From: Lachnoclostridium sp. An131 | GTDB lineage: Bacteria; Bacillota; Clostridia; Lachnospirales; Lachnospiraceae | Length of the DNA: 64,000 nucleotides | NCBI RefSeq assembly: GCF_002160825.1 | Contig: NZ_NFLI01000008.1 | Span: 105,242-169,241 of the forward strand | Direction of reading: 5' to 3' | Shown: positions 44,740 through 54,125 of the stretch, piece by piece | How the letters are laid out: each line of letters opens with the position of its first letter | How positions within the stretch are numbered: position 1 is the first letter of the stretch | Made by a program: the position numbers and the translations under genes | Notes under the pieces: model-generated | What the model was told of the DNA's origin: nothing | Database searches by the model: none | Seen by the model: the letters and a program-made list of their open reading frames with translations, nothing else

Positions 44740-45699
44740 TTACTCTTCCTTCCGGGCTGTCACGCTGACCCATTCGCCCTGATGCGCCACCTCAAGCACC
44801 GTCAGTCCGCAGTCCTTTACTGTCTGTACCACAAGCGCTTCCTTGTCGTCTATAATACCGGAAGTGATATAGATTCCGCCGGGCTTTAACTGCGCCAGAA
44901 TCACCGGCGTCAGCGGAACCAGCACCTCCGCCAGAATATTGGCCACTACGATATCATAGCAGCCGTATCCCACTCTGTCCTGTACTTCCTTTTCGGTAAT
45001 GATGTTTCCAATCATCATCTCAAAGGACGCCGGATCGATGCCGTTGACCTCTATATTTTCTTTCACGGCCTCCAAGGCGCAGGGGTCCAGATCCGTCCCC
45101 ACCGCCCGTTTCGCGCCGAGCTTCAGGCTGATGATAGAAAGGATTCCGCTTCCTGTCCCCACATCGAGAAGCACCGTCTCCGGCGTCAGGTATTTCCGGA
45201 GCTGGCGGATGCACAGCTGCGTGGTCTCATGCATACCCGTTCCGAATGCCGTGCCCGGATCAATCTGAATCAGAAGCTTGTCCCGATCCTCCGGCTGCAC
45301 CTCTTCCCAGGAGGGTTTGATGAGAATATCATCCACATAAAACTGGTGGAAAAATTCTTTCCAATTGTTGATCCAGTCCTTATCCTCTGTCTCGGACGCA
45401 GTGATCGTGGCCTCTCCCACGTCCACACCCCAGCTGCGGATTTCGTCCAGTCCTTCCTGAACCTTACGCAGCATCTCTGCCTGATCATCCTCCGGCTCCA
45501 GATAAAAGCTGATATAGGCCACTCCGTCATCCTCCGGTCCCTCCGGAAGGATATCTACGAACATCTGCTCCTTGTCCCGTTCGCTCAACGGGGTTTTGTC
45601 TTCGATCTCAATTCCCTCGATTCCTGCATCCTGCATCATGGAGCTGATCAGATCCTCTGCTTCCGTTCTGGTTTTCAATGTATATTTATTCCACTTCAA
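44740..45699 (-). CDS. prmA: Ribosomal protein L11 methyltransferase PrmA
   Basis: SAM-dependent trimethylase of ribosomal protein L11, 319 residues. An N-terminal substrate domain (WNKYTLKTRTEAEDLISSMM) precedes the class I methyltransferase domain with LLDVGTGSGILSIISLKLGA and VVANILAEVLVPLTPVI. The start is assigned to the TTG at 45699, which gives MKWNKYTLKT, the family start. GGGAG lies about ten bases upstream. No in-frame ATG exists nearby. It is first in the prmA-rsmE-desulfurase-thiI unit. Confidence 0.93.
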   Translation of the reverse strand: MKWNKYTLKTRTEAEDLISSMMQDAGIEGIEIEDKTPLSERDKEQMFVDILPEGPEDDGVAYISFYLEPEDDQAEMLRKVQEGLDEIRSWGVDVGEATITASETEDKDWINNWKEFFHQFYVDDILIKPSWEEVQPEDRDKLLIQIDPGTAFGTGMHETTQLCIRQLRKYLTPETVLLDVGTGSGILSIISLKLGAKRAVGTDLDPCALEAVKENIEVNGIDPASFEMMIGNIITEKEVQDRVGYGCYDIVVANILAEVLVPLTPVILAQLKPGGIYITSGIIDDKEALVVQTVKDCGLTVLEVAHQGEWVSVTARKEE

Positions 45700-45799
45700 T
45701 GCTGTCTTTCTCCCTTTCCGCCGCAAAAATGCGGTCCTCCGGCAGGCTTTTTATTCCCGTCCCGCCTGCCCTTATCCGCTTAGGACATCTTCTTTGCAC

Positions 45800-45828
45800 A
45801 TCTTACCATAAAACCACAGGACCGGCAA
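45800..45828 (-). promoter_or_regulatory. Promoter of the prmA-rsmE-desulfurase-thiI operon
   Basis: TTGCCG (45823-45828), 17-base spacer and TAAGAT (45800-45805) on the minus strand, with an extended TGG directly before the -10. The leader to the prmA start is about 95 bases. Confidence 0.75.
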
Positions 45829-45891
45829 GTATTCCGGCCAGTCCAGGGCCGCTTCCGCAGGCCGGATGTTTCCCAGCCGGGATCACGCTCT

Positions 45892-46818
45892 TTACCCGAA
45901 CACCACTCCCACCAGCAGGCCGTAAATGGGGATCGTAATCATGGATACCAGCGTGGTAAATACCACCACATTGCTGGCAAAGGTATAGTCGCAGTCATGC
46001 TGGGACGCAAGAAGCGCCGTCGTATTTGCCACAGGCATGGACACCAGAACCGTGACCACTTCTGCCACCAGCGTCTCCAGATTCAGAAGCCTGCAGACTG
46101 CCAGCACCAGCATGGGCTGTATCAGAAGCCGCAGCGCCGTAATGACAAAGAGATCCTTACAGAACATTTTCCGCAGATCCGTCTCCGCCATGATAAAGCC
46201 GATAACCAGCATGGTCAGCGGCGTCAGACACTGGTTAAAGCCGGAAATCGTATTGTACAGAAAATCCGGCAGCTTTATGGGAAAGAACATCCACAGCACG
46301 CCCAGAATCGTGGCCAGCACACAGGGATGAGTCAGCGCCCGCCTGATGGTTTTCCGAAAGCTTCCTGCCTCCTCCTGAAAGCATTCCAGTCCCACACTCC
46401 ACATAAAGAGGCGCACCGGAAGCAGAAAGACGGAGGCGTACACAAGACCCTGGGCGCCGTAAAGCCCTTCTATAACCGGATTTCCCAGATAACCGCAGTT
46501 GGAGAACTGAAAGGCGTAGCGCATCACGCCCCGCCTGTTCTCCTGCATATCTCTCCAGAGAACCTTGCTCAGAAGATACCAGACAAGCTGAATCAAAAAG
46601 GCCATGACCACTACCACCAGCATGGAGCGGAAGGCGGAAGCGTCCGCGTTGGAAAAAGCGTACAGAATGTTGCAGGGAAGGACCAGATTTACCACAAGGT
46701 TGGTCATGCTTCTGCGCCCTTCTGTGGTCACAATCTGTATTTTCCGCAGTCCCGCGCCAATCAGGATCATCAGAAACATCATTCCCTGCATGGTCAGCAG
46801 GCTTTTCATATCTACCAT
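45892..46818 (-). CDS. AEC family transporter (auxin efflux carrier superfamily)
   Basis: Membrane permease of 308 residues with about nine to ten hydrophobic helices. It has the AEC hallmarks RRSMTNLVVNLVLPCNILYAF near the N-terminus, FSNCGYLGNPVIEGLYG in the middle and VLVSMPVANTTALLASQHDCD near the C-terminus. Bacterial members export malate, malonate or amino acids; the substrate here is unknown. The ATG at 46818 overlaps the nnr stop codon (ATGGTAG) with GAGGAG upstream. A longer frame to 46926 would overlap nnr extensively and is rejected. Confidence 0.9.
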   Translation of the reverse strand: MVDMKSLLTMQGMMFLMILIGAGLRKIQIVTTEGRRSMTNLVVNLVLPCNILYAFSNADASAFRSMLVVVVMAFLIQLVWYLLSKVLWRDMQENRRGVMRYAFQFSNCGYLGNPVIEGLYGAQGLVYASVFLLPVRLFMWSVGLECFQEEAGSFRKTIRRALTHPCVLATILGVLWMFFPIKLPDFLYNTISGFNQCLTPLTMLVIGFIMAETDLRKMFCKDLFVITALRLLIQPMLVLAVCRLLNLETLVAEVVTVLVSMPVANTTALLASQHDCDYTFASNVVVFTTLVSMITIPIYGLLVGVVFG

Positions 46819-48494
46819 GTTCTCAGCTCCTCTCCACAGCCTCTTTGCAGGCGCAGAATGGCGGCAGGGATCTCCTCTGCCAGATCGCCCGGCAGCATGC
46901 CGTATTCCCCGAGCCTGCCACGGCAAAGATCGCCGGCCAGGCCGTGAAGATATACCGCCAGCGCAGCCGCCTTCAGAGGCTTCATTCCCTGTCCGAGAAG
47001 GGATAATACCATGCCGCCCAGCACGTCGCCGCTTCCGCCCTTTGCCATTCCGTTATTTCCTGTCGTATTGATATAGGCCTTTCCCTCCGGCGAGGCTGTG
47101 ACAGTCGCCGGTCCCTTCAGTACCAGAATGCAGCCATACTTCTCCGCGAACCGGAGAGCCGCCGTCTTCCGTCCCTTTGACAGATCGCCGCCCAGATAGG
47201 CGAATTCTCCCTCATGGGGCGTCAGAATCGTCACAAGGCCCTTCTCACACCGGCGTTTCAGCAATTCCTTTCTGTCTTTGACGGCATAAAGGCCGTCTGC
47301 GTCCAGCACAAGGGGCGTGGCCGTCTGCTCCAGAAGCTTGCACACCAGCAGGGAAAGCTCCTGGCTTCTCCCCAGTCCCGGCCCGATAAGGCCCGCATCG
47401 CAGGCGTTCAGCCGCTCAAGAATCTGAAAGAAGGCTCCGGAAGAGATTCTTCCGCCCTGATCCGGAAGAGGCGAGGGCATCACTTCCAGGCAGGAAGCTG
47501 CTGTGATCGAATAGATGCTCTCGGGCACGCCAAGAAATACCAGACCGCTCCCACAGCGGGCCGCTCCCCGCGAAGCAAGCACCGGCGCTCCTGAAAAGCC
47601 CACACTTCCTCCTGTGATAGAGACCTTTCCAAAGGTCCCCTTATGACCGTCCTCCCGCCGCTTTGGAAGCAGGGCTCTGGCGCAGGCCTCGTCACAGGCT
47701 TCAAACACCGCATATCCCTGCCCGGCTTCTCCGGCGCATGACTCTTCCCTGCTCTTTTCGGCCCTCATTTCCGTCCCGGAAGACAGCACCTGAGCCACCA
47801 CCTCTTCCGGTATCCCGATATCACAGACCGTTAAGCCTCCGGTATGGCAGCTTCCCTGTCCTTCATAATGGCCGAATTTCGGCAGAGTAAAGGTCACAGT
47901 CAGCGAAGCATGGAGGGCCGCTCCCAGAACTGCTCCCGTGTCGGTGTCGATGCCGCTTGCGATATCCACCGCCAGCACCGGAACAGAAAGAGAATCCAGC
48001 CAGAGAATCACTTCCTTCATCTGCGGGCGCACCTCACCTCTCAGGCCGATGCCAAGAAGCGCGTCCAGAATCAGATCCGCAGAAGCGCACCAGGATTTCT
48101 GTTCCGAATTCTCTGCTTCCGTCTGCCAGTCCTCAAGCAAAAGCCCTGCTTCCCGGAGCCGCTCTTCCATCAGGCGCGTATCCGCTGTCAGCTTCTCACG
48201 GCTTCCCACAAGAAAGGCTCTCACCTTCATTCCCTTTTCCTTCAGAAACCGGGCTGCCGCCACGCCGTCACCGCCGTTGTTTCCCGGCCCGCAGAACACG
48301 GCAATCCGGAAGCCGGCTTCCGGCGCCGCCTCACCGGAAGAAGCGGGACCTTTCCTTCTCTTCTCCAGAAATTCCTCTGCCGCTTCCGCCACATGACGGG
48401 CCGCCCGCTCCATCAGAACCTCTGAAGGGATTCCCCGTTTCTCGATTGCCACCCGATCTATTTCTTTCATCTGCGCCGCTGCCGCAATCCTCAC
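46812..48494 (-). CDS. nnr: Bifunctional NAD(P)HX epimerase/dehydratase
   Basis: Repairs hydrated NAD(P)H. The 560-residue protein has two domains. The N-terminal NnrE epimerase domain has VFCGPGNNGGDGVAAARFL and ILDALLGIGLRGEV. The C-terminal NnrD ADP/ATP-dependent dehydratase has GHKGTFGKVSITGGSVGFSGAP, VLDADGLYAV, TPHEGEFAYL and GMAKGGSGDVLGGMVLSLL. The start is a GTG at 48494, giving MRIAAAAQMKEIDR, with GGAAG eight bases upstream. It is coupled to the AEC transporter by a seven-base overlap. Confidence 0.93.
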   Translation of the reverse strand: MRIAAAAQMKEIDRVAIEKRGIPSEVLMERAARHVAEAAEEFLEKRRKGPASSGEAAPEAGFRIAVFCGPGNNGGDGVAAARFLKEKGMKVRAFLVGSREKLTADTRLMEERLREAGLLLEDWQTEAENSEQKSWCASADLILDALLGIGLRGEVRPQMKEVILWLDSLSVPVLAVDIASGIDTDTGAVLGAALHASLTVTFTLPKFGHYEGQGSCHTGGLTVCDIGIPEEVVAQVLSSGTEMRAEKSREESCAGEAGQGYAVFEACDEACARALLPKRREDGHKGTFGKVSITGGSVGFSGAPVLASRGAARCGSGLVFLGVPESIYSITAASCLEVMPSPLPDQGGRISSGAFFQILERLNACDAGLIGPGLGRSQELSLLVCKLLEQTATPLVLDADGLYAVKDRKELLKRRCEKGLVTILTPHEGEFAYLGGDLSKGRKTAALRFAEKYGCILVLKGPATVTASPEGKAYINTTGNNGMAKGGSGDVLGGMVLSLLGQGMKPLKAAALAVYLHGLAGDLCRGRLGEYGMLPGDLAEEIPAAILRLQRGCGEELRTW

Positions 48495-48585
48495 GCCTCC
48501 CACTTCCTTTCTTCCTCTTTTATGCCAAAAGAGACTGCACATGAAAACCCGGCTTTTCTTTCCTGGTTTTCACGGCAGCCCTGAG

Positions 48586-48609
48586 AAGAGCTCCGCAGCC
48601 GGAGCTCTT
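48586..48609 (-). terminator. Hairpin after carB, possible terminator
   Basis: AAGAGCTCCG (48586-48595) and CGGAGCTCTT (48600-48609) form a perfect 10-bp stem with a four-base loop, eight bases past the carB stop. The following minus-strand sequence is TCTCAGG, a poor T tract, so termination may be partial and nnr may be read from carAB. A second weaker repeat (TGAAAACC/GGTTTTCA) follows. Confidence 0.5.
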
Positions 48610-48616
48610 TATCCTG

Positions 48617-51600
48617 TCAGATTTTTGCGATATCAATCAGCGTCAGTGCTTTTGCGTCTGTATTTTCCAGACTGGTCACCAGCGCCTTCGCTGTGTCGAT
48701 AGCAGTCAGCACATTGACACCCGTCTCGATGGCGTTCCGCCGGATGATAAAGCCGTCATGGCTGTGCTCCACGCCCTGGGAAGGTGTATCAATCACCAGA
48801 TCGATCTTGTGACCGAGAATCAGGTCCAGAATATTCGGGGACTCCTGCTCCAGCTTTCTGGTCAGACGCACGGATACATCCGCCTCCAGAAGCGCACGGG
48901 CAGTTCCCTTGGTGGCATAAATCCGGTAACCCAGCGCCTCAAAGCGCTTCGCGATCTCCACTGCCTCTTCCTTATCCTCATCACGGACGGTAATGATCAT
49001 GTTCTTGTGCTTCGGCAGACGGATTCCCGCTCCCAGGAATGCCTTGTAAAGGGCCTCGTTGAAGGTCTTTGCGATGCCAAGGCACTCTCCGGTGGACTTC
49101 ATCTCCGGTCCCAGGCTGATATCTGCACCGCGGATCTTCTCAAAGGAGAATACCGGCATCTTCACCGCATAATAGTCAGCCTCCGGCTGAAGTCCCGGCT
49201 GGTAGCCCAGATCCTTGATCTTGTGTCCCAGAATGACCCTCGTCGCCAGCGGTACGATCGGGATGCCCGTCACCTTGCTGATATAGGGCACGGTACGGCT
49301 GGACCTGGGATTTACCTCGATGACATAGACCTCATCGCCCACCGCGATAAACTGAATATTGATAAGGCCGATGACATGAAGAGAACGTGCCAGTCTTCTT
49401 GTATATTCTTCAATCGTAGCCTTTACTTTGTCGCTGATGCTCCCCGCCGGATAGACAGAAATGCTGTCTCCGGAATGGATGCCGGCGCGCTCGATATGCT
49501 CCATGATACCCGGAATCAGAATATCCTCTCCGTCGCAGACCGCATCCACCTCGATCTCCTTGCCCTGCAGATACTTGTCCACAAGGATCGGGTGCTCCTG
49601 GGCGATCCGGTTGATGATGCCGATGAACTCTTCTACATCCTTGTCATTGATTGCAATCTGCATGCCCTGGCCGCCAAGCACATAGGAAGGACGCACGAGA
49701 ACCGGATAGCCCAGCTCATTCGCCGCTTTCTTTGCCTCCTCAGCCGTAAATACCGTATGTCCCTTCGGACGCGGAATGCCGCATTTCTCCAGAATTTCGT
49801 CAAACAGCTCTCTGTCCTCGGCAGCATCCACATTTTCCGCAGAGGTCCCCAGAATCGGAACTCCCATTTTCATCAGAGCCTCTGTCAGCTTGATGGCAGT
49901 CTGGCCGCCGAACTGCACGACAGCTCCGTCCGGCTTCTCAAGCCGCACCACATTCTCCACATCCTCGGGAGTAAGAGGCTCAAAATACAGCTTATCCGCA
50001 ATATCAAAGTCCGTACTTACCGTCTCGGGGTTGTTGTTGATGATAATGGTCTCATAGCCCTCCTTGGAAAAGGCCCAGGTACAGTGTACAGAGCAGAAGT
50101 CAAACTCGATTCCCTGACCGATTCGGATGGGGCCGCTTCCCAGCACCAGCACTTTCTTACGGCCGCTGTCGGTCTCCGCCTCGTTTTCGCTGCCAAATAC
50201 GGAATAATAGTAGGGTGTGCTGGCCGCAAACTCAGCCGCGCAGGTATCTACCATCTTATATGCAGCCGTGATGCCGTTCGCGTACCGCATATCCCGGATC
50301 TCTTCCTCTGTCCTTCCGGTAAGACGGGCAATCACGTTGTCCGGGAACTCGACGCGCTTCGCTTCCTTCAGAAGCTCTGCAGTCAGCTCCTGTGTTTTCA
50401 GGGCCTGCTCCATTTCCACAAGAATCGCAATCTTGTCGATAAACCAGAGATCAATCTTTGTGATAGCGTGAATCTCTTCATAAGAAATGCCCTTGCGGAT
50501 GGCTTCGGCAATCAGCCAGATGCGGCGGTCGTCCACCACTTCAAGCTGCTTTAAAATCTCTTCTCTGGAAAGAGCCGTAAAGTCATAGGACATCAGGCTG
50601 TCCACATGCTGCTCCAGAGAACGGATCGCCTTCATCAGAGCTCCCTCGAAGTTATCGCAGATAGCCATAACCTCTCCGGTAGCCTTCATCTGAGTGGTCA
50701 GCGTTCTCTTGGCGCTGATGAATTTATCAAAGGGCAGACGGGGCAGCTTCACGACGCAGTAGTCCAGCATGGGCTCGAAGCTTGCCATGGTCTGTCCGGT
50801 AATCGCGTTCGGGATCTCATCCAGCGTATAGCCGAGAGCAATCTTCGCCGCCACCTTCGCGATGGGGTAGCCTGTCGCCTTGGAAGCCAGAGCGGAAGAA
50901 CGGCTTACACGGGGATTTACCTCGATAACACAGTATTCAAAGCTTTCCGGGTGAAGGGCATACTGTACGTTGCAGCCTCCGGTGATATTCAGCTCGCTGA
51001 TGATATTCAGCGCGGAGGTGCGGAGCATCTGGTACTCCTTGTCTCCCAGCGTCTGGGAGGGAGCCACAACGATACTGTCTCCGGTATGCACGCCCACCGG
51101 GTCGATATTTTCCATATTGCATACGGTAATGCAGTTTCCAGCGCTGTCACGCATTACCTCATACTCGATTTCCTTCCAGCCGGCGATACAGCGCTCCACA
51201 AGCACCTGTCCCACACGGGAAAGTCTCAGGCCATTGGCCAGAATCTCTTCCAGCTCTTCCTGATTGTGGGCGATTCCGCCGCCGCTTCCTCCCAGGGTAT
51301 AGGCAGGACGAAGCACGACCGGATAGCCGATCTTATTTGCAAAGGCGATGCCGTCTTCCAGACTTTCCACCACCAGGGAGGCCGCCACAGGCTCTCCGAT
51401 CTTTTCCATGGTGCTCTTGAACTCCAGACGGTCCTCTGCCTTTTTGATGGTCTCGGAGGTCGTTCCGATGAGGCGGACATTATGCTCCTTTAAAAAGCCG
51501 CGCTCCTCCAGCTCCATGGCAAGATTCAGTCCTGCCTGGCCGCCCAGAGTGGGCAGAACGCTGTCCGGCTTCTCCTCGATAATCAGGCGCTCTACCACCT

Positions 51601-51814
51601 CGACGGTCAGGGGCTCGATATAAACATGATCCGCGATATCCTTATCCGTCATGATCGTCGCCGGGTTGGAATTCAGAAGAACGACCTCGATCCCCTCTTC
51701 CTTCAGGGAACGGCAGGCCTGGGTGCCTGCATAGTCAAACTCCGCTGCCTGTCCGATGACGATCGGACCGGAACCAATTACAAGAACTTTTTTAATAGAA
51801 GGATTCTTAGGCAT
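48617..51814 (-). CDS. carB: Carbamoyl-phosphate synthase large subunit
   Basis: Makes carbamoyl phosphate from bicarbonate, ammonia and ATP for pyrimidines and arginine. The protein has 1065 residues, full length. Two homologous ATP-grasp halves are visible: VLVIGSGPIVIGQAAEFDYAG near residue 10 and VLVLGSGPIRIGQGIEFDF near 555. Each is followed by LRPAYTLGGSGGG or VRPSYVLGGQGM and an EVNPR motif. The C-terminal allosteric domain is MGS-like (ANIVIDTPSQG-like segment LVIDTPSQGVEHS). It overlaps carA by eight bases. Confidence 0.98.
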   Translation of the reverse strand: MPKNPSIKKVLVIGSGPIVIGQAAEFDYAGTQACRSLKEEGIEVVLLNSNPATIMTDKDIADHVYIEPLTVEVVERLIIEEKPDSVLPTLGGQAGLNLAMELEERGFLKEHNVRLIGTTSETIKKAEDRLEFKSTMEKIGEPVAASLVVESLEDGIAFANKIGYPVVLRPAYTLGGSGGGIAHNQEELEEILANGLRLSRVGQVLVERCIAGWKEIEYEVMRDSAGNCITVCNMENIDPVGVHTGDSIVVAPSQTLGDKEYQMLRTSALNIISELNITGGCNVQYALHPESFEYCVIEVNPRVSRSSALASKATGYPIAKVAAKIALGYTLDEIPNAITGQTMASFEPMLDYCVVKLPRLPFDKFISAKRTLTTQMKATGEVMAICDNFEGALMKAIRSLEQHVDSLMSYDFTALSREEILKQLEVVDDRRIWLIAEAIRKGISYEEIHAITKIDLWFIDKIAILVEMEQALKTQELTAELLKEAKRVEFPDNVIARLTGRTEEEIRDMRYANGITAAYKMVDTCAAEFAASTPYYYSVFGSENEAETDSGRKKVLVLGSGPIRIGQGIEFDFCSVHCTWAFSKEGYETIIINNNPETVSTDFDIADKLYFEPLTPEDVENVVRLEKPDGAVVQFGGQTAIKLTEALMKMGVPILGTSAENVDAAEDRELFDEILEKCGIPRPKGHTVFTAEEAKKAANELGYPVLVRPSYVLGGQGMQIAINDKDVEEFIGIINRIAQEHPILVDKYLQGKEIEVDAVCDGEDILIPGIMEHIERAGIHSGDSISVYPAGSISDKVKATIEEYTRRLARSLHVIGLINIQFIAVGDEVYVIEVNPRSSRTVPYISKVTGIPIVPLATRVILGHKIKDLGYQPGLQPEADYYAVKMPVFSFEKIRGADISLGPEMKSTGECLGIAKTFNEALYKAFLGAGIRLPKHKNMIITVRDEDKEEAVEIAKRFEALGYRIYATKGTARALLEADVSVRLTRKLEQESPNILDLILGHKIDLVIDTPSQGVEHSHDGFIIRRNAIETGVNVLTAIDTAKALVTSLENTDAKALTLIDIAKI

Positions 51815-52886
51815 TCTTCTTCACCTCCATCGTATGTATAAAGCGGTCAAACAGGTAACTGGAATCCTGAGGGCCCGGGCAGGCCTCCGGATGGAACTGT
51901 ACGGTAAAGATATTCTTGCCCGTATAGCGCAGTCCCTCGTTTGTTCCGTCGTTGACATTTTCAAAAGCCGGCACTGCCACCGCCGGGTCAAGGCTCTTCG
52001 TATCTACCGCATAGCCGTGGTTCTGAGAGGAAATGTAGACCTTTCCCGTCTCCAGATCGCGGACCGGATGATTGCCGCCCCGGTGTCCGTATTTCAGCTT
52101 ATAGGTATCTGCTCCGGTAGCCAGCGCCATAAGCTGATGTCCCAGACAGATGGCAAAAATCGGGATATCAGTCTCATAGAGCTTCCGAATCTCCTCGATG
52201 ATCGAAGTACATTCCTTCGGGTCTCCGGGGCCGTTGGACAGCATGATTCCGTCAGGCTTCGCCGCAATGATCTCTTCCGCCTTCGTTCCGGCCGGATAAA
52301 CCGTCACCTGGCAGCCTCTCTCATGAAGAGAGCGGGCGATATTGCGCTTTGCGCCCAGGTCCAGAAGAGCCACCTTCAGGCCGTCATTTTCCAGAACCTT
52401 TTTCTCTCTGCAGGTCACCTTTTCCACCACTTTTCCTGTGGTATAGGCCTTCAGACGCGGAAGCACCTCATCCAGAGACTCATACTCCTTTGTGGTAATC
52501 ATTCCGTTCATAGTGCCGCTTTCACGTAAAATTTTCGTCAGTGCACGGGTATCGATTCCGGCGATTCCCGGAATCTCGTATTTCTCCAGGAAATTCTGTA
52601 TCGTATCCTGGCTTCGGAAATTGCTGGGGATCCTGGACAGCTCCCTTACGATATAACCATCCGGCCAGGGTCTCTCCGACTCCATATCCTCGTAACATAT
52701 ACCGTAGTTTCCAATCAGCGGATAGGTCATCGTCACAGCCTGACCCGCATAGGACGGATCCGTCAGCACCTCCAGATATCCTGTCATGGAGGTATTGAAC
52801 ACGATCTCGCTTATCACCTCGCGCTGTGCCCCTATGCTGGTACCTGTAAACACATGTCCGTCTTCCAGTATCAGAAAAGCTTTCAT
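51807..52886 (-). CDS. carA: Carbamoyl-phosphate synthase small subunit
   Basis: Glutamine amidotransferase subunit, 359 residues, feeding ammonia to CarB. The N-terminal domain has AFLILEDGHVFTGTSIGA and VFNTSMTGYLEVLTDPSY. The class I amidotransferase has the nucleophile in FAICLGHQLMALATG and the His/Glu pair in VQFHPEACPGP. The frame is open to 52970. The ATG at 52886 gives the family start MKAFLILEDG with AGGTGG upstream. Transcription starts far upstream, leaving a ~155-base leader. Confidence 0.97.
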   Translation of the reverse strand: MKAFLILEDGHVFTGTSIGAQREVISEIVFNTSMTGYLEVLTDPSYAGQAVTMTYPLIGNYGICYEDMESERPWPDGYIVRELSRIPSNFRSQDTIQNFLEKYEIPGIAGIDTRALTKILRESGTMNGMITTKEYESLDEVLPRLKAYTTGKVVEKVTCREKKVLENDGLKVALLDLGAKRNIARSLHERGCQVTVYPAGTKAEEIIAAKPDGIMLSNGPGDPKECTSIIEEIRKLYETDIPIFAICLGHQLMALATGADTYKLKYGHRGGNHPVRDLETGKVYISSQNHGYAVDTKSLDPAVAVPAFENVNDGTNEGLRYTGKNIFTVQFHPEACPGPQDSSYLFDRFIHTMEVKKNA

Positions 52887-53041
52887 AATCCACCTGTTCC
52901 TTTCCTTTTCCCTCGCGCTTGATTTTGAGCTGCTGTTCACTCCGCCCACAGAACGCGGTGTGAACTGCAACTTATTTTTTCAAAAAAAAAAGACAGTTAC
53001 TGCCTCTTTGCACACGCGGCCCTCTTTGCCTCTTCTAAATC
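52887..53041 (-). promoter_or_regulatory. carAB leader with hairpins and a ten-T tract
   Basis: The leader holds two structures. Near its 5' end, AAAGA/TCTTT arms (52989-53009) form a weak stem followed by ten T residues (52982-52991), resembling an intrinsic terminator or a slippage site. Closer to the gene, GTTCAC/GTGAAC (52935-52940, 52960-52965) and inner CCGC/GCGG form a stable hairpin. Pyrimidine operons are often controlled in their leaders. I could not match the PyrR-binding consensus, so the mechanism is open. Confidence 0.5.
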
Positions 53042-53047
53042 TGGTTT

Positions 53048-53076
53048 ATTATACTATAAGTCCCCCTGTACTTCAA
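53048..53076 (-). promoter_or_regulatory. Promoter of carAB
   Basis: TTGAAG (53071-53076), 17-base spacer and TATAAT (53048-53053) on the minus strand. The start would be near 53041. It lies downstream of the metF terminator. Confidence 0.88.
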
Positions 53077-53137
53077 GAGCTTTTTTTATTTTTCATTGGA
53101 TGCCGCATTGTCCCTGACATACCGGCGCTGATTCTAT

Positions 53138-53183
53138 AAAAAGGGATGCTCCCTTTCGCCTGCTGCGGCTTTTGGAGCATCCC
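53138..53183 (-). terminator. Terminator of metV-metF
   Basis: Arms 53143-53152 (GGGATGCTCC) and 53174-53183 (GGAGCATCCC) form a perfect 10-bp stem with an internally paired loop, followed on the minus strand by TTTTT. It begins 16 bases past the metF stop. Confidence 0.9.
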
Positions 53184-53198
53184 ATCTGCTTCTTTTGC

Positions 53199-54125
53199 TT
53201 ATTCGATTGTCAGTCCTGCCTTCTCGAGGATCTTCGGCACATTCTTTTCTGCGCCGATTGCCATAATATGTACGCCGTCGCAGATTCCCTCGTCCTTGAT
53301 CTTCGCGATCATCTCAGCCGCCATCTCAATGCCAAGCTGCGTGGGAAGTCCCTTGACGCCTTTTTCCTTGCCCTCAGCCGCTGCCGCTGCTAGACGGTCA
53401 ATCATATCCTGCGGAACCGCGATTCCGGGAACATTCTCATTCATGTATCTGGCCATGCCTGCCGCCTTCAGCGGAATGATGCCAGCCATAATATGAGTAT
53501 GGATATTCGCCTTGTCTACCTCGTCCATGAAACGCTTCAGACTCTCAATGTCGAAGATTCCCTGCGTCTGAATGTACTGCGCGCCTGCCTCTACCTTCTG
53601 GCGCAGCTTGTTGATCTGCAGAGGAAGCGGATCGTAAACCGGCGTTACGACCGCGCCTTTATAGAAGACCGGAGCGCCGCCCTCGATCTCATTGCCACCG
53701 CAGTCTCTGTCCGTAGCCTCCATCGCAGTCAGCATATGCAGAATCCCCACGGAATCCAGGTCATACACCGGCTTGGACTGCTTGCAGTCTCCTACCGTCG
53801 GATGGTCGCCGGTCAGAGCCAGCATGGTATCGATGCCGAAGGCTGCCGCGGAGAACATGTCGCCCATGATTCCCATACGGCTTCTGTCGCGGCCCGTCAC
53901 CTGGATGATCGGATCCAGACCTGCCTGTTTCAGCTTAATGCACAGGCCCAGTGAGGATGCTTTCAGGCAGGCGGACTGCATGTCCGTCACATTGACGCCA
54001 TGTACCTTTCCCTTCAGAAGCTCGGCTGCCTCCATCTGTTCTGTAAAATCGTATCCTTTCGGGGGAGCCATCTCAACGGTTACACCAAATTTTCCGCTTT
54101 CCAGCGCTTTTTCCAACATGCCCAT
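53199..54125 (-). CDS. metF: Methylenetetrahydrofolate reductase, acetogen-type MetF
   Basis: Flavoprotein that reduces methylene-THF to methyl-THF, 308 residues, in an FAD-binding TIM barrel. The sequence begins MLEKALESGKFGVTVEMAPPKG. Family segments are HGVNVTDMQSACLKASSLG, DPIIQVTGRDRSRMGIMGDM, LALTGDHPTVGD and GAQYIQTQGIFD. It is encoded with MetV (stop and start share a base at 54125), as in the MetVF complexes of acetogens and related Clostridia. It supplies methyl groups for methionine or the Wood-Ljungdahl methyl branch. The electron donor cannot be told from this window, since no rnfC2 or hdr gene is adjacent. Confidence 0.94.
   Translation of the reverse strand: MGMLEKALESGKFGVTVEMAPPKGYDFTEQMEAAELLKGKVHGVNVTDMQSACLKASSLGLCIKLKQAGLDPIIQVTGRDRSRMGIMGDMFSAAAFGIDTMLALTGDHPTVGDCKQSKPVYDLDSVGILHMLTAMEATDRDCGGNEIEGGAPVFYKGAVVTPVYDPLPLQINKLRQKVEAGAQYIQTQGIFDIESLKRFMDEVDKANIHTHIMAGIIPLKAAGMARYMNENVPGIAVPQDMIDRLAAAAAEGKEKGVKGLPTQLGIEMAAEMIAKIKDEGICDGVHIMAIGAEKNVPKILEKAGLTIE

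Noticed and set aside
48758..50554. A 598-codon plus-strand frame opposite carB
   Set aside because: Antisense shadow of carB created by codon bias; no promoter or recognisable domain.
52887..53041. PyrR-binding leader before carA
   Set aside because: The conserved AGAGAGGCT-type loop of PyrR sites was not found, although AAAGAGG occurs twice.
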